A stretch of 7,144 nt of DNA, taken from Flavipsychrobacter stenotrophus. GTDB lineage: Bacteria > Bacteroidota > Bacteroidia > Chitinophagales > Chitinophagaceae. Under the pieces are notes generated by a model. The model searched no databases. It had not been told where the DNA came from and saw only the letters and a program-made list of their open reading frames with translations. Of this stretch, positions 1-5,691 are shown piece after piece (within the stretch, counting starts at the first letter, position 1; every line of letters begins with the position of its first letter). A program made the translations under genes and the position numbers. Where the stretch lies: the NCBI GenBank assembly GCA_947371715.1, contig CANBQQ010000164.1, forward strand, positions 1-7,144, written 5' to 3'.

Positions 1-1416
1 AAAGGCGAACTGGAGCGAAATAAAGATCAGATCGTGCAGACGCTCAACAGTTTTGGCATTGAGATTCAACAGATCAGTGCCACCGTAGGCCCTACAGTTA
101 CCCTATATGAAGTGGTACCGGGCAAGGGTGTACGCATCAGCAAGATCAAAAACCTGGAAGACGACATTGCCCTGAGCCTTGCAGCACTGGGTATACGTAT
201 CATAGCGCCTATACCAGGTAAAGGCACTATAGGTATAGAAGTACCAAACGCCAACAAGCAGATAGTAAGCATGCAGGCATTGCTCAGCAGCCCTAAGTTT
301 GTAGACAACAAAATGAGCCTGCCTATTGCATTGGGTAAGAAAATTGATAATGAAAATTACATAGTTGACCTGGCCACTATGCCGCACCTGTTGATGGCGG
401 GTGCTACGGGACAAGGTAAGTCAGTGGGTATCAATGCCATATTGGTATCTTTGTTGTATAAGAAGCACCCATCGCAGCTTAAGTTTGTAATGGTCGATCC
501 TAAAAAGGTGGAACTTTCGATATATCGTACTATTGAAAAACACTTCCTGGCCAAACTGCCTAATGAAGAAGAGCCGATCATTACCGATATTAAGAAGGTG
601 ATCTACACCCTCAAAGCCCTGTGCGATGAGATGGACGACCGCTACGGCCTGCTCAAAGACGCTGGTGCAAGAAACATAAAGGAATACAACGAAAAATTCA
701 TTGCACGCCGGCTGAATCCCGAGAACGGACATAAGTACCTGCCGTTCATAGTGCTGGTAATTGATGAATTTGCCGATCTGATCATGACTGCCGGCAAAGA
801 GGTGGAAATGCCTATAGCCCGCCTGGCACAGCTGGCGCGTGCGGTGGGTATACATATAATCATTGCCACTCAGCGTCCATCGGTAAATGTGATTACAGGT
901 ACTATCAAGGCCAACTTCCCTGCACGTATAGCCTTTAAGGTATCGGCCAAGGTAGATAGCCGTACCATCCTGGATACTGGCGGTGCCGAGCAGCTGGTAG
1001 GTCGTGGAGATATGTTGATATCTCATGGTAGTGAGCTGTTGCGCCTGCAGTGTGCATTTGTTGACACACCTGAGGTAGAGAATGTGGTGAACTTCATAGG
1101 CGGCCAGAGAGGCTACCTGAAAGCACACCCGCTACCTGAGCCTGAAATGGACGATGAAGATGGCGGAGCCAAAACATTTGACCCCAAGAACCGAGATAAA
1201 CTATTTGAAGAATGCGCCCGCACTGTAGTGCAGATGCAGAGCGGATCTACATCTAATCTGCAGCGTCGTTTCAACCTCGGTTACAACCGCGCAGGTCGTA
1301 TAATGGACCAACTGGAAGCAGCAGGTATAGTAGGACCGGCTGTAGGCAGCAAGCCAAGAGATGTCTATTTCACCAGCGAAAATGAACTCGAAGAGTTTTT
1401 TGGAACGTTGAAATAG
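1..1416 (+). CDS. ftsK: DNA translocase FtsK, C-terminal part (5' end outside window)
   Basis: The reading frame is open from the first base, so this is the 3' part of a longer gene; 471 residues are visible and the N-terminal membrane domain lies outside. FtsK is the septum-located, ATP-driven double-stranded DNA pump that clears the chromosome terminus and helps resolve chromosome dimers. Visible residues about 1-120 form the alpha/beta part of the motor. Walker A is GATGQGKS at visible residues 134-141, and Walker B ends in D255-E256 (VLVIDEFADL). IATQRPS follows around residue 291. After an acidic linker (EPEMDDEDGG), residues about 401-471 match the gamma winged-helix domain that reads orienting DNA motifs (LQRRFNLGYNRAGRIMDQLE). 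The gene ends in TAG and is followed by a perfect palindrome. It is transcribed toward lolA, 197 bp downstream, which has its own promoter. The family call is very secure; the true start cannot be seen. Confidence 0.97.
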   Translation, partial: KGELERNKDQIVQTLNSFGIEIQQISATVGPTVTLYEVVPGKGVRISKIKNLEDDIALSLAALGIRIIAPIPGKGTIGIEVPNANKQIVSMQALLSSPKFVDNKMSLPIALGKKIDNENYIVDLATMPHLLMAGATGQGKSVGINAILVSLLYKKHPSQLKFVMVDPKKVELSIYRTIEKHFLAKLPNEEEPIITDIKKVIYTLKALCDEMDDRYGLLKDAGARNIKEYNEKFIARRLNPENGHKYLPFIVLVIDEFADLIMTAGKEVEMPIARLAQLARAVGIHIIIATQRPSVNVITGTIKANFPARIAFKVSAKVDSRTILDTGGAEQLVGRGDMLISHGSELLRLQCAFVDTPEVENVVNFIGGQRGYLKAHPLPEPEMDDEDGGAKTFDPKNRDKLFEECARTVVQMQSGSTSNLQRRFNLGYNRAGRIMDQLEAAGIVGPAVGSKPRDVYFTSENELEEFFGTLK

Positions 1417-1428
1417 TCGGATTCAACA

Positions 1429-1462
1429 AGATTTGTCAACTTTTTAGAAAGTTGACAAATCT
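1429..1462. repeat. Perfect 15-bp inverted repeat after ftsK
   Basis: AGATTTGTCAACTTT (1429-1443) and its exact reverse complement (1448-1462) flank a 4-base loop, TTAG. It begins 12 bases after the ftsK stop. No T-run follows on the plus strand (TACACACG), so it is not a textbook Rho-independent terminator, although a transcript could fold into a stable hairpin. It could end or protect the ftsK mRNA, be a dispersed intergenic palindrome, or bind a protein as DNA. The structure is read directly from the sequence; the role is inferred. Confidence 0.85.
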
Positions 1463-1567
1463 ACACACGTACCAACGCCACTTTTGGGTTTTGACTTATG
1501 ACTTAGCTTCTGGCACTATTTATGTATTATATAACATTGACAGCGTATTTTATTTACCTGTCATACT

Positions 1568-1575
1568 TACCTTTG
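1568..1575 (+). promoter_or_regulatory. Putative -7 box of the lolA promoter
   Basis: TACCTTTG matches the Bacteroidota -7 consensus TAnnTTTG and lies 38 bases before the lolA ATG, giving an expected leader of roughly 30 bases. No good -33 TTTG lies at the usual spacing; a TTG at 1537-1539 is too far away. A six-base inverted repeat (TGACAG at 1538-1543, CTGTCA at 1558-1563) sits just upstream. The box implies that lolA need not depend on ftsK transcription. Confidence 0.55.
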
Positions 1576-1613
1576 CACCCGATTTTCTAACCACTCAATA
1601 ATTCTATTAAAGG

Positions 1614-2255
1614 ATGAAGAAATTATTATCAGTATGCGCATTGGCACTTTGCTTTGCGGCACAAACAGTACACGCACAGGATGCTAAAGCCAAAGCAGTA
1701 TTGGATGGTGTGACTAAAAAAGTAAATACCCTGAAGACCATCAAGGCCAATTTCGCACTAAAGTTGACCGGTGGTAAAGTGAGTGATTCTAAGAAAGGAA
1801 CAATAGCTATAAAAGGAACTAAATACCATGTAACCCTTACCGGCCAGGAGATCATTTGCGATAACAAAACAGTATGGACTTACAGCGCTGATGCAAAAGA
1901 AGTTACAGTAAGTACATTCAACCCTAAAGACCAGAGCATATCTCCTGCTAAATTGCTCACTAACTTCTATGACAAGGAATACAAATACAAGTATGCCGGA
2001 GAACGCACAGAAGGCGGTAAGAAGTGTGATGTAATAGAGCTGACGCCAATCGACGCAAGCAAGCAAACCACTAAAATAGAGCTATTGGTAGACAGGGCGA
2101 CATCCATGATAGTTGGCGGCAACATATGGGCTAAAAACGGCAACAAAACACAGTATATGATCAGTAATGTAGTTACCAACGCTGCTGTAGCTGACGACTT
2201 CTTTGTATGGAATGCGAAAGCACACCCTGGCGTAGAAGTAAATGACCTTCGCTAA
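1614..2255 (+). CDS. lolA: Outer membrane lipoprotein carrier protein LolA
   Basis: This 213-residue protein is a LolA-family periplasmic chaperone that carries lipoproteins from the inner-membrane exporter to the outer membrane. Residues 1-21 form a Sec signal peptide (MKKLL, a hydrophobic core, then VHA before Q22). The Cys at position 13 is preceded by Leu and makes a poor lipobox, so a soluble periplasmic protein is expected. The mature part has the family's repeated beta-strand pattern, with a basic amphipathic start (TKKVNTLKTIKANFALKL). The family signature appears at DNKTVWTYSADAKEVTV (residues 83-99), and a later strand reads IELLVDRATSMIVGG. Length is typical. The ATG at 1614 sits directly after AAAGG, too close for a normal Shine-Dalgarno, as is common in Bacteroidota. 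It follows ftsK on the same strand and is closed by a strong terminator. LolB is generally not recognised in this phylum, so the receiving partner is unknown. The family call is firm. Confidence 0.9.
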   Translation: MKKLLSVCALALCFAAQTVHAQDAKAKAVLDGVTKKVNTLKTIKANFALKLTGGKVSDSKKGTIAIKGTKYHVTLTGQEIICDNKTVWTYSADAKEVTVSTFNPKDQSISPAKLLTNFYDKEYKYKYAGERTEGGKKCDVIELTPIDASKQTTKIELLVDRATSMIVGGNIWAKNGNKTQYMISNVVTNAAVADDFFVWNAKAHPGVEVNDLR

Positions 2256-2280
2256 GATTGTATAGAAACTTATTTTATAG

Positions 2281-2308
2281 AGCCTGCGGCGTTGCTGCGG
2301 GCTTTTTT
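2281..2308 (+). terminator. Rho-independent terminator of lolA
   Basis: A 10-bp stem (2281-2290 with 2294-2303, including G-T pairs) with loop GTT runs straight into six T residues, 25 bases after the lolA stop. On the minus strand the same hairpin lies downstream of the convergent toxin gene. It has no T-run after it there, so it should act mainly on lolA. Confidence 0.9.
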
Positions 2309-2342
2309 GTGACTTGTCAAAATGAGAGTGCTCTAACTGCAC

Positions 2343-2651
2343 CTATTTGTACTTTTTAGTGGGATTTTGTGCAGTGTGAAAAACTGACACGATTCTTATA
2401 GCTTTCTTTTCTTCATTCACCCTGAAAATGATAAGGAAAGGGAAAGAAACTACACGTGTTTCTCTGAAAAAATTATGCTTGATTGGATAGTATAATGGGT
2501 CTTCAGCTATTTTATTTAACTTTTCTAACACGTGCAAAAGAAACCTATTTCCTAAGTTTTCTTGTTGGGCTTCATACCAATCAAAAGAGTTGAGCAACTC
2601 TTTTTCTGCTTTTAAAGATACTGTCAGAGAATATTTCTTTTTACTTGCCAC
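2343..2651 (-). CDS. Type II toxin, RelE/ParE family
   Basis: This is a small basic protein of the RelE/ParE toxin fold, whose members cleave mRNA at the ribosome or poison gyrase; the sequence alone does not tell which. The family pattern runs through the protein: a first strand (KYSLTVSLKAEKELL), then SFDWYEAQQENLGNRFL and LNKIAEDPLYYPI. After that come an Arg-containing strand (FRETRVVSFPFLIIFRV) and the end IRIVSVFHTAQNPTKKYK. No ATG lies before the conserved region. I chose GTG at 2651 (102 residues, 11-base overlap with the antitoxin) because it starts just before the domain. TTG at 2675 would give 110 residues and a 35-base overlap. The overlap with the upstream antitoxin suggests translational coupling. 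The gene is more AT-rich than lolA and dnaB, consistent with acquisition. It is intact, with no frameshift or early stop. The exact start is uncertain. Confidence 0.87.
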   Translation of the reverse strand: MASKKKYSLTVSLKAEKELLNSFDWYEAQQENLGNRFLLHVLEKLNKIAEDPLYYPIKHNFFRETRVVSFPFLIIFRVNEEKKAIRIVSVFHTAQNPTKKYK

Positions 2652-2889
2652 GTTTTTTTTGCTTATGGTTTTCAATAGAAACTTTCAATTGCTCAAGCGT
2701 CAATCCTTTATCAGCACCTGACTCCAAAGCTTCATAACGCGAATCTAACTCTCTTACAAATTGATCATCATTCCACCATTCACCACTTTGGTCTATTTCC
2801 AAAATAGCCTGTACTCTGCGCAATGAATTTTCATCAGCATTATCTATATACTTTCTTACATTCTCACGTAGCATTTCAGTCGTTGTCAT
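2641..2889 (-). CDS. Antitoxin of a type II toxin-antitoxin module
   Basis: This 82-residue acidic-to-mixed protein is the first gene of a two-gene module and overlaps the RelE/ParE-type toxin gene downstream. It resembles the short 'addiction module' antitoxins that pair with such toxins in Bacteroidota. The N-terminal helix (TTTEMLRENVRKYIDNADENSLRR) probably serves dimerisation or DNA binding. A central WWNDD followed by LDSRYEALESG comes next, then GLTLEQLKVSIENHK, a toxin-binding type segment, and a basic end (KKRGK). I chose ATG at 2889. An upstream in-frame ATG at 2934 lies before the predicted promoter box at 2908-2915, so a message from that promoter could not include it. Antitoxins of this kind usually repress their own promoter, which is inferred here. 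Its subfamily is less certain than its role. Confidence 0.82.
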   Translation of the reverse strand: MTTTEMLRENVRKYIDNADENSLRRVQAILEIDQSGEWWNDDQFVRELDSRYEALESGADKGLTLEQLKVSIENHKQKKRGK

Positions 2890-2907
2890 AACCAATATCG
2901 CTTTGTA

Positions 2908-2915
2908 CAAATTTA
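2908..2915 (-). promoter_or_regulatory. Putative -7 box of the toxin-antitoxin promoter
   Basis: On the minus strand the bases read TAAATTTG, an exact match to the Bacteroidota TAnnTTTG -7 consensus, 18 bases before the ATG at 2889. A start of transcription a few bases downstream would leave a leader of only about 10-15 bases. The position argues against the longer antitoxin reading from 2934. I see no clear -33 element. Confidence 0.55.
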
Positions 2916-2948
2916 CTGATTTATGAAATATCACAGCGGCAATTACAC

Positions 2949-2981
2949 AAAAAAAGGCCTCCGCAGGATATGCGGAGGCCT
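2949..2981 (-). terminator. Rho-independent terminator of the exported-protein gene
   Basis: A perfect 11-bp GC-rich stem (AGGCCTCCGCA at 2955-2965, TGCGGAGGCCT at 2971-2981) encloses a 5-base loop. Read on the minus strand it is followed by seven T residues (2955-2949, the first of them inside the stem). It starts 24 bases after the stop of the gene ending at 3006 and separates that gene from the toxin-antitoxin promoter. Confidence 0.93.
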
Positions 2982-3005
2982 ATACAAAATGTTATAAAAG
3001 TTCGA

Positions 3006-3536
3006 TTAGTAGCTATAAGCAACGCCTCTCTTGATAGACTGAGTCTGTCCGAAAGAACCGCCACCTGAACTCTTACGATCGATATCCTTATCAGATGTCA
3101 TGAATACGAATGCACAACCTTTACCTGCAGCTTCTTTCTTTAATTTCTTCAATGCAGTCTGATCGCCACCGGCACCTGTACGGTAGTTGATGAATGCAGT
3201 CTTTCCACGGATCTCATCTACCCTCTTCAAACCTGCGATCTCATCCTGGCTTTCAACGATCATTACTTGTTCCCAATCATCTTCAGATTTGATGTTGATC
3301 TTTGGAGTAATTTCCTGAGAACGACCGCTCTTACCATATATTACATGGCCTATAGCATACTTACCCAAAACCTGCTCTACATCTTCGTTCATGTAGCTAA
3401 AGCTAACTGTGTGTTCTCCTACTTTCTTTACTGTACCTATTACTTTACTGCCATTATGCATGTAAATAGTGTCGCTTTGAGCATTTGCTCCAAAAGTGAA
3501 AAACAGGGCCGTAATGGCAATCAAAATGTGTTTCAT
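3006..3536 (-). CDS. Exported protein of unknown function
   Basis: This is a 176-residue protein I cannot assign to a named family. Residues 1-19 are a clear Sec signal peptide (MKHILIAITALFFTFGANA, cleavage before Q20), so it should act in the periplasm or outside the cell. The mature part begins with a compact strand-rich segment (DTIYMHNGSKVIGTVKKVGE, then VSFSYMNEDVE and the AIGHVIYG strand at 62-68). This 'GSKVIGTV...V.FSY' arrangement is common in exported Bacteroidota proteins of unknown role. Residues 100-150 form a second segment with a basic helix, ALKKLKKEAAGKG, followed by a hydrophobic strand, CAFVFMTSDK. A Gly/Ser-rich stretch (158-164) leads to the end, GVAYSY. There is no lipobox and no transmembrane helix after the signal. 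The ATG at 3536 follows a purine-rich leader (GAAGAAGGGA). It is single, between dnaB and the toxin-antitoxin pair, with a strong terminator. The coding call is firm; the function is unknown. Confidence 0.85.
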   Translation of the reverse strand: MKHILIAITALFFTFGANAQSDTIYMHNGSKVIGTVKKVGEHTVSFSYMNEDVEQVLGKYAIGHVIYGKSGRSQEITPKINIKSEDDWEQVMIVESQDEIAGLKRVDEIRGKTAFINYRTGAGGDQTALKKLKKEAAGKGCAFVFMTSDKDIDRKSSGGGSFGQTQSIKRGVAYSY

Positions 3537-3680
3537 TCCCTTCTTCTTTTTTAGTGATTAATAATATGGCTCGAAAATACAATTTGCGTGCCAAACATTA
3601 TAACCCTGAAAAAGATTTATTTTAGTTTATTACCTGTTAACAACCATTACACCAGCCGCTTATACATACAGTTCATCTAA

Positions 3681-5309
3681 CTAGAACGGCGCGTCTTCAT
3701 CACCCGGCTTTGGTTTCTTGCCAAATGTTGAGCCCGGGCCACCCAGGTCATCATCGTCCCAGTTCACATCATTGGCCTTAGATTGCATGGTCTGAAAGCC
3801 GCCGGGAATGAACATCTTAGAACCACCAAACTCGCTGGTATCGCGGCGTATGCCGGCAGCAGGATTGTCGGTAGGCGCAGGGCCAAACTGACTGAACTTA
3901 TCTTCCAGATCTACGAAACGCTGGTATTCCTTAATGAAGCGAACCTTTTCTACACCCAGGCTACCATTACGATGCTTGGCTATGTGGATATGCGTTTCAC
4001 CCTCAATGGTCTCACCCATCTCATCATTATTGATACCATGGTACTCCGGACGATACAAGAACATTACCATGTCCGCATCCTGCTCGATCGCACCCGATTC
4101 ACGAAGGTCACTCAACTGCGGCACCTTCGATTCCTTTCTGGTCTCTACCGCACGACTCAACTGCGAAAGCGCTATAACCGGCACATCCAACTCTTTAGCC
4201 AATGCCTTCAAGTCTCTTGATATCTTACTGATCTCCTGCTCACGGTTACCGCCCTTATCGCCACCTGTCATCAGCTGAAGGTAGTCGATGATGATCATTT
4301 TAATGTCGTGTTTCTGCTTCAACCTGCGGCACTTGGCACGCAACTCAAAGATGTTCAATGCCGCCTGGTCATCAATAAATATCTTAGCCTGTGCCAGCTT
4401 GGCCATACGCTGAGACATCTGAATAAACTCATGGTCGGCCATCTTACCGCGGGTGATCGCTTCCAGTCGCACGTCCGTTACCGCACTCAGCAACCTTTTC
4501 ACTATCTGCCCCGCCCCCATTTCCAATGAGAAGAACGCTACAGGAAACTCCTTACCGGGGTTCATGGCCGCATTCATGGCCAGGTTCAGACAAAACGCCG
4601 TTTTACCCACCGACGGACGAGCCGCAAGGATAATTAGATCCGTTTTCTGCCAACCCGAGGTCAGTTGATCCAATCCCTTGAATCCCGATGGCACACCGGT
4701 AAGATCATCCGTCTTTTTGCGGGCTTCATCTATTTCATTCATCGTCTGCACGAGTACATCCTGCAGGCTCTTAAAGTTCTTACGTAAGTGCTTATCCGTT
4801 ATCTCATAAAGGCCTGATTCAGCCTTATCCATCAGGTCAAACACATCGGTGCTGTCTTCATACGCATCAGCTATCACCGATCCCGAAATACGGATCAGTT
4901 CGCGCTGAATGAATTTTTCCATCACAATACGTGCATGGGCTTCCACGTGTGCGGACGACATAACCGCCATAGTAAGGCGGGTCAGAAAATAAGCACCACC
5001 CACTATTTCCAGCTCATTTGTCTTTCTCAGTTCGTCAGAGATCGTCAGCAGATCCACCGGCGTACCCTTGTCAAACAGGCGACGCATAGCGGCATATATC
5101 TTCTGGTGTGCATCAAGGTAAAAACACTCTGCACTCTGTATCACTTCCAGCACCTGCGCAAATGTGTCTTTTTCCAGCATACAGGCACCCAGCACGGCTT
5201 CCTCCAGCTCTAATGACTGAGGTGGCACCTTGCCAAATACCATAGAGGTCATATCGGCCGGTTTACGGCTCCTGGTATTTCCAAAATCTTTTTTAACGTT
5301 AACTGACAT
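3681..5309 (-). CDS. dnaB: Replicative DNA helicase DnaB
   Basis: DnaB is the hexameric 5'-to-3' helicase that unwinds DNA at the replication fork and recruits primase. The 542-residue protein has the full two-domain layout. The N-terminal domain (about 29-131, from PPQSLELEEAVLGACML) is followed by a linker helix and then the RecA-like motor from about residue 200. Motor motifs seen are Walker A ARPSVGKTAF (230-239), the catalytic Glu in FSLEM (E263) and Walker B IIIDYLQLM (D342). Also present are ALSQLSR with Q383, DLRESGAIEQDAD (401-413) and AKHRNG (444-449), which carries the trans-acting Lys/Arg pair. The start at 5309 gives an N-terminus of normal length for the phylum. A C-terminal extension of about 70 residues (from 472) is low-complexity and acidic (WDDDDLGGPG) and ends in GDEDAPF, resembling the SSB tip. 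It is divergent from pheT across a spacer containing DnaA boxes. I see no strong terminator in the 144 bases after the stop. Confidence 0.97.
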   Translation of the reverse strand: MSVNVKKDFGNTRSRKPADMTSMVFGKVPPQSLELEEAVLGACMLEKDTFAQVLEVIQSAECFYLDAHQKIYAAMRRLFDKGTPVDLLTISDELRKTNELEIVGGAYFLTRLTMAVMSSAHVEAHARIVMEKFIQRELIRISGSVIADAYEDSTDVFDLMDKAESGLYEITDKHLRKNFKSLQDVLVQTMNEIDEARKKTDDLTGVPSGFKGLDQLTSGWQKTDLIILAARPSVGKTAFCLNLAMNAAMNPGKEFPVAFFSLEMGAGQIVKRLLSAVTDVRLEAITRGKMADHEFIQMSQRMAKLAQAKIFIDDQAALNIFELRAKCRRLKQKHDIKMIIIDYLQLMTGGDKGGNREQEISKISRDLKALAKELDVPVIALSQLSRAVETRKESKVPQLSDLRESGAIEQDADMVMFLYRPEYHGINNDEMGETIEGETHIHIAKHRNGSLGVEKVRFIKEYQRFVDLEDKFSQFGPAPTDNPAAGIRRDTSEFGGSKMFIPGGFQTMQSKANDVNWDDDDLGGPGSTFGKKPKPGDEDAPF

Positions 5310-5490
5310 TATTTATTAATAGCTTATGTAGTATTTTAATTTATATTTTTCCCATCATGGTCTTCATTTGTTGCCCGCATTGTAGCCTTTGACCTTTACA
5401 AAAAGAAGATATTGAAACAGTTGTGGGGAGGACGAATGTAGGCGCGATTTTGATAATCGCAAAGAAAACAACTGCTTATAGTTACTTACC

Positions 5491-5524
5491 TCATGCACAC
5501 CCCTTATCCACATGTTTATGCACA
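5491..5524 (+). promoter_or_regulatory. Tandem DnaA boxes
   Basis: Three same-strand nonamers lie in 34 bases. TCATGCACA (5491-5499) has one mismatch to TTATNCACA; TTATCCACA (5504-5512) and TTATGCACA (5516-5524) match exactly. Their starts are 13 and 12 bases apart, close to one helical turn, as expected for cooperative binding on one face. An exact TTATNCACA is expected by chance about once per 33 kb counting both strands, so two within 21 bases is unlikely to be accidental. The motif matches are seen directly; DnaA binding is inferred from the well-known consensus. Confidence 0.7.
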
Positions 5525-5612
5525 CAAAGTTCCGAAATCCTTAGGGATATCCCCAAACTATTTCGTTACTAAGACCTTATTAACACAATATGCAGGTTTT
5601 CATGGGGATAAG

Positions 5613-5620
5613 TAACTTTG
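5613..5620 (+). promoter_or_regulatory. Putative distal -7 box upstream of pheT
   Basis: TAACTTTG matches TAnnTTTG, 71 bases before the pheT ATG. It begins one base after a minus-strand near-match to the DnaA box (5603-5611). No clear -33 motif is visible. It may be a second pheT promoter or a chance match. Confidence 0.35.
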
Positions 5621-5664
5621 TTAAAGCATTTTTTTAAGTTCATGGGTTTTGGTATAACGTAGAT

Positions 5665-5672
5665 TATCTTTG
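5665..5672 (+). promoter_or_regulatory. Putative proximal -7 box of the pheT promoter
   Basis: TATCTTTG matches the Bacteroidota TAnnTTTG consensus and lies 19 bases before the pheT start, implying a leader of roughly 10-15 bases. A TTTG at 5648-5651 is upstream, but its 13-base gap is shorter than usual for a -33 element. No Phe-rich leader peptide or T-box-like structure is seen, and the short leader leaves no room for attenuation from this promoter. Confidence 0.55.
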
Positions 5673-5691
5673 CCAAAATTATATTGAAAGA

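Larger units (their letters stand above)
5310..5691. other. dnaB-pheT divergent intergenic region with DnaA-box cluster
   Basis: No gene is supported in these 382 bases. They hold, from the dnaB side: a strongly AT-rich stretch (5308-5351); a small hairpin (GCGATT 5444-5449 with AATCGC 5455-5460); a tandem set of DnaA boxes (5491-5524); a ten-base palindrome GGGATATCCC (5544-5553); one-mismatch DnaA boxes at 5577-5585 (plus, TTATTAACA) and 5603-5611 (minus, TTATCCCCA); and two TAnnTTTG promoter boxes facing pheT. I found no equally good -7 box close to the dnaB start. Minus-strand TAATTTTG at 5674-5681 would give a leader of about 350 bases. The region is regulatory, and may be part of a replication origin. 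Confidence 0.65.

Noticed and set aside
421..1128. Long open frame on the minus strand opposite ftsK
   Set aside because: It is antisense to the conserved FtsK motor, and its translation has no recognisable motif and shadow-like composition.
1492..1505. Tandem seven-base repeat TGACTTA upstream of lolA
   Set aside because: Only two copies, short and distant from the promoter box; too weak to call a functional repeat.
2890..2934. Longer antitoxin start at 2934, adding 15 residues
   Set aside because: The extra residues (MIFHKSVNLYKAILV) do not fit the family start, and the -7 promoter box lies inside this stretch.
3783..4220. Open frames on the plus strand opposite dnaB
   Set aside because: They overlap the DnaB motor and C-terminal region in antisense and show no independent start signals or domain pattern.
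5336..5380. A 14-codon minus-strand frame upstream of dnaB that could be a leader peptide
   Set aside because: It is very short, has no clear ribosome signal or promoter, shows no regulatory codon pattern, and is easily explained by chance in AT-rich DNA.
5444..5460. Small hairpin GCGATT/AATCGC in the dnaB-pheT spacer as a terminator or RNA element
   Set aside because: The stem is only 6 bp, there is no T-run, and no gene ends nearby. I mention it in the spacer description only.
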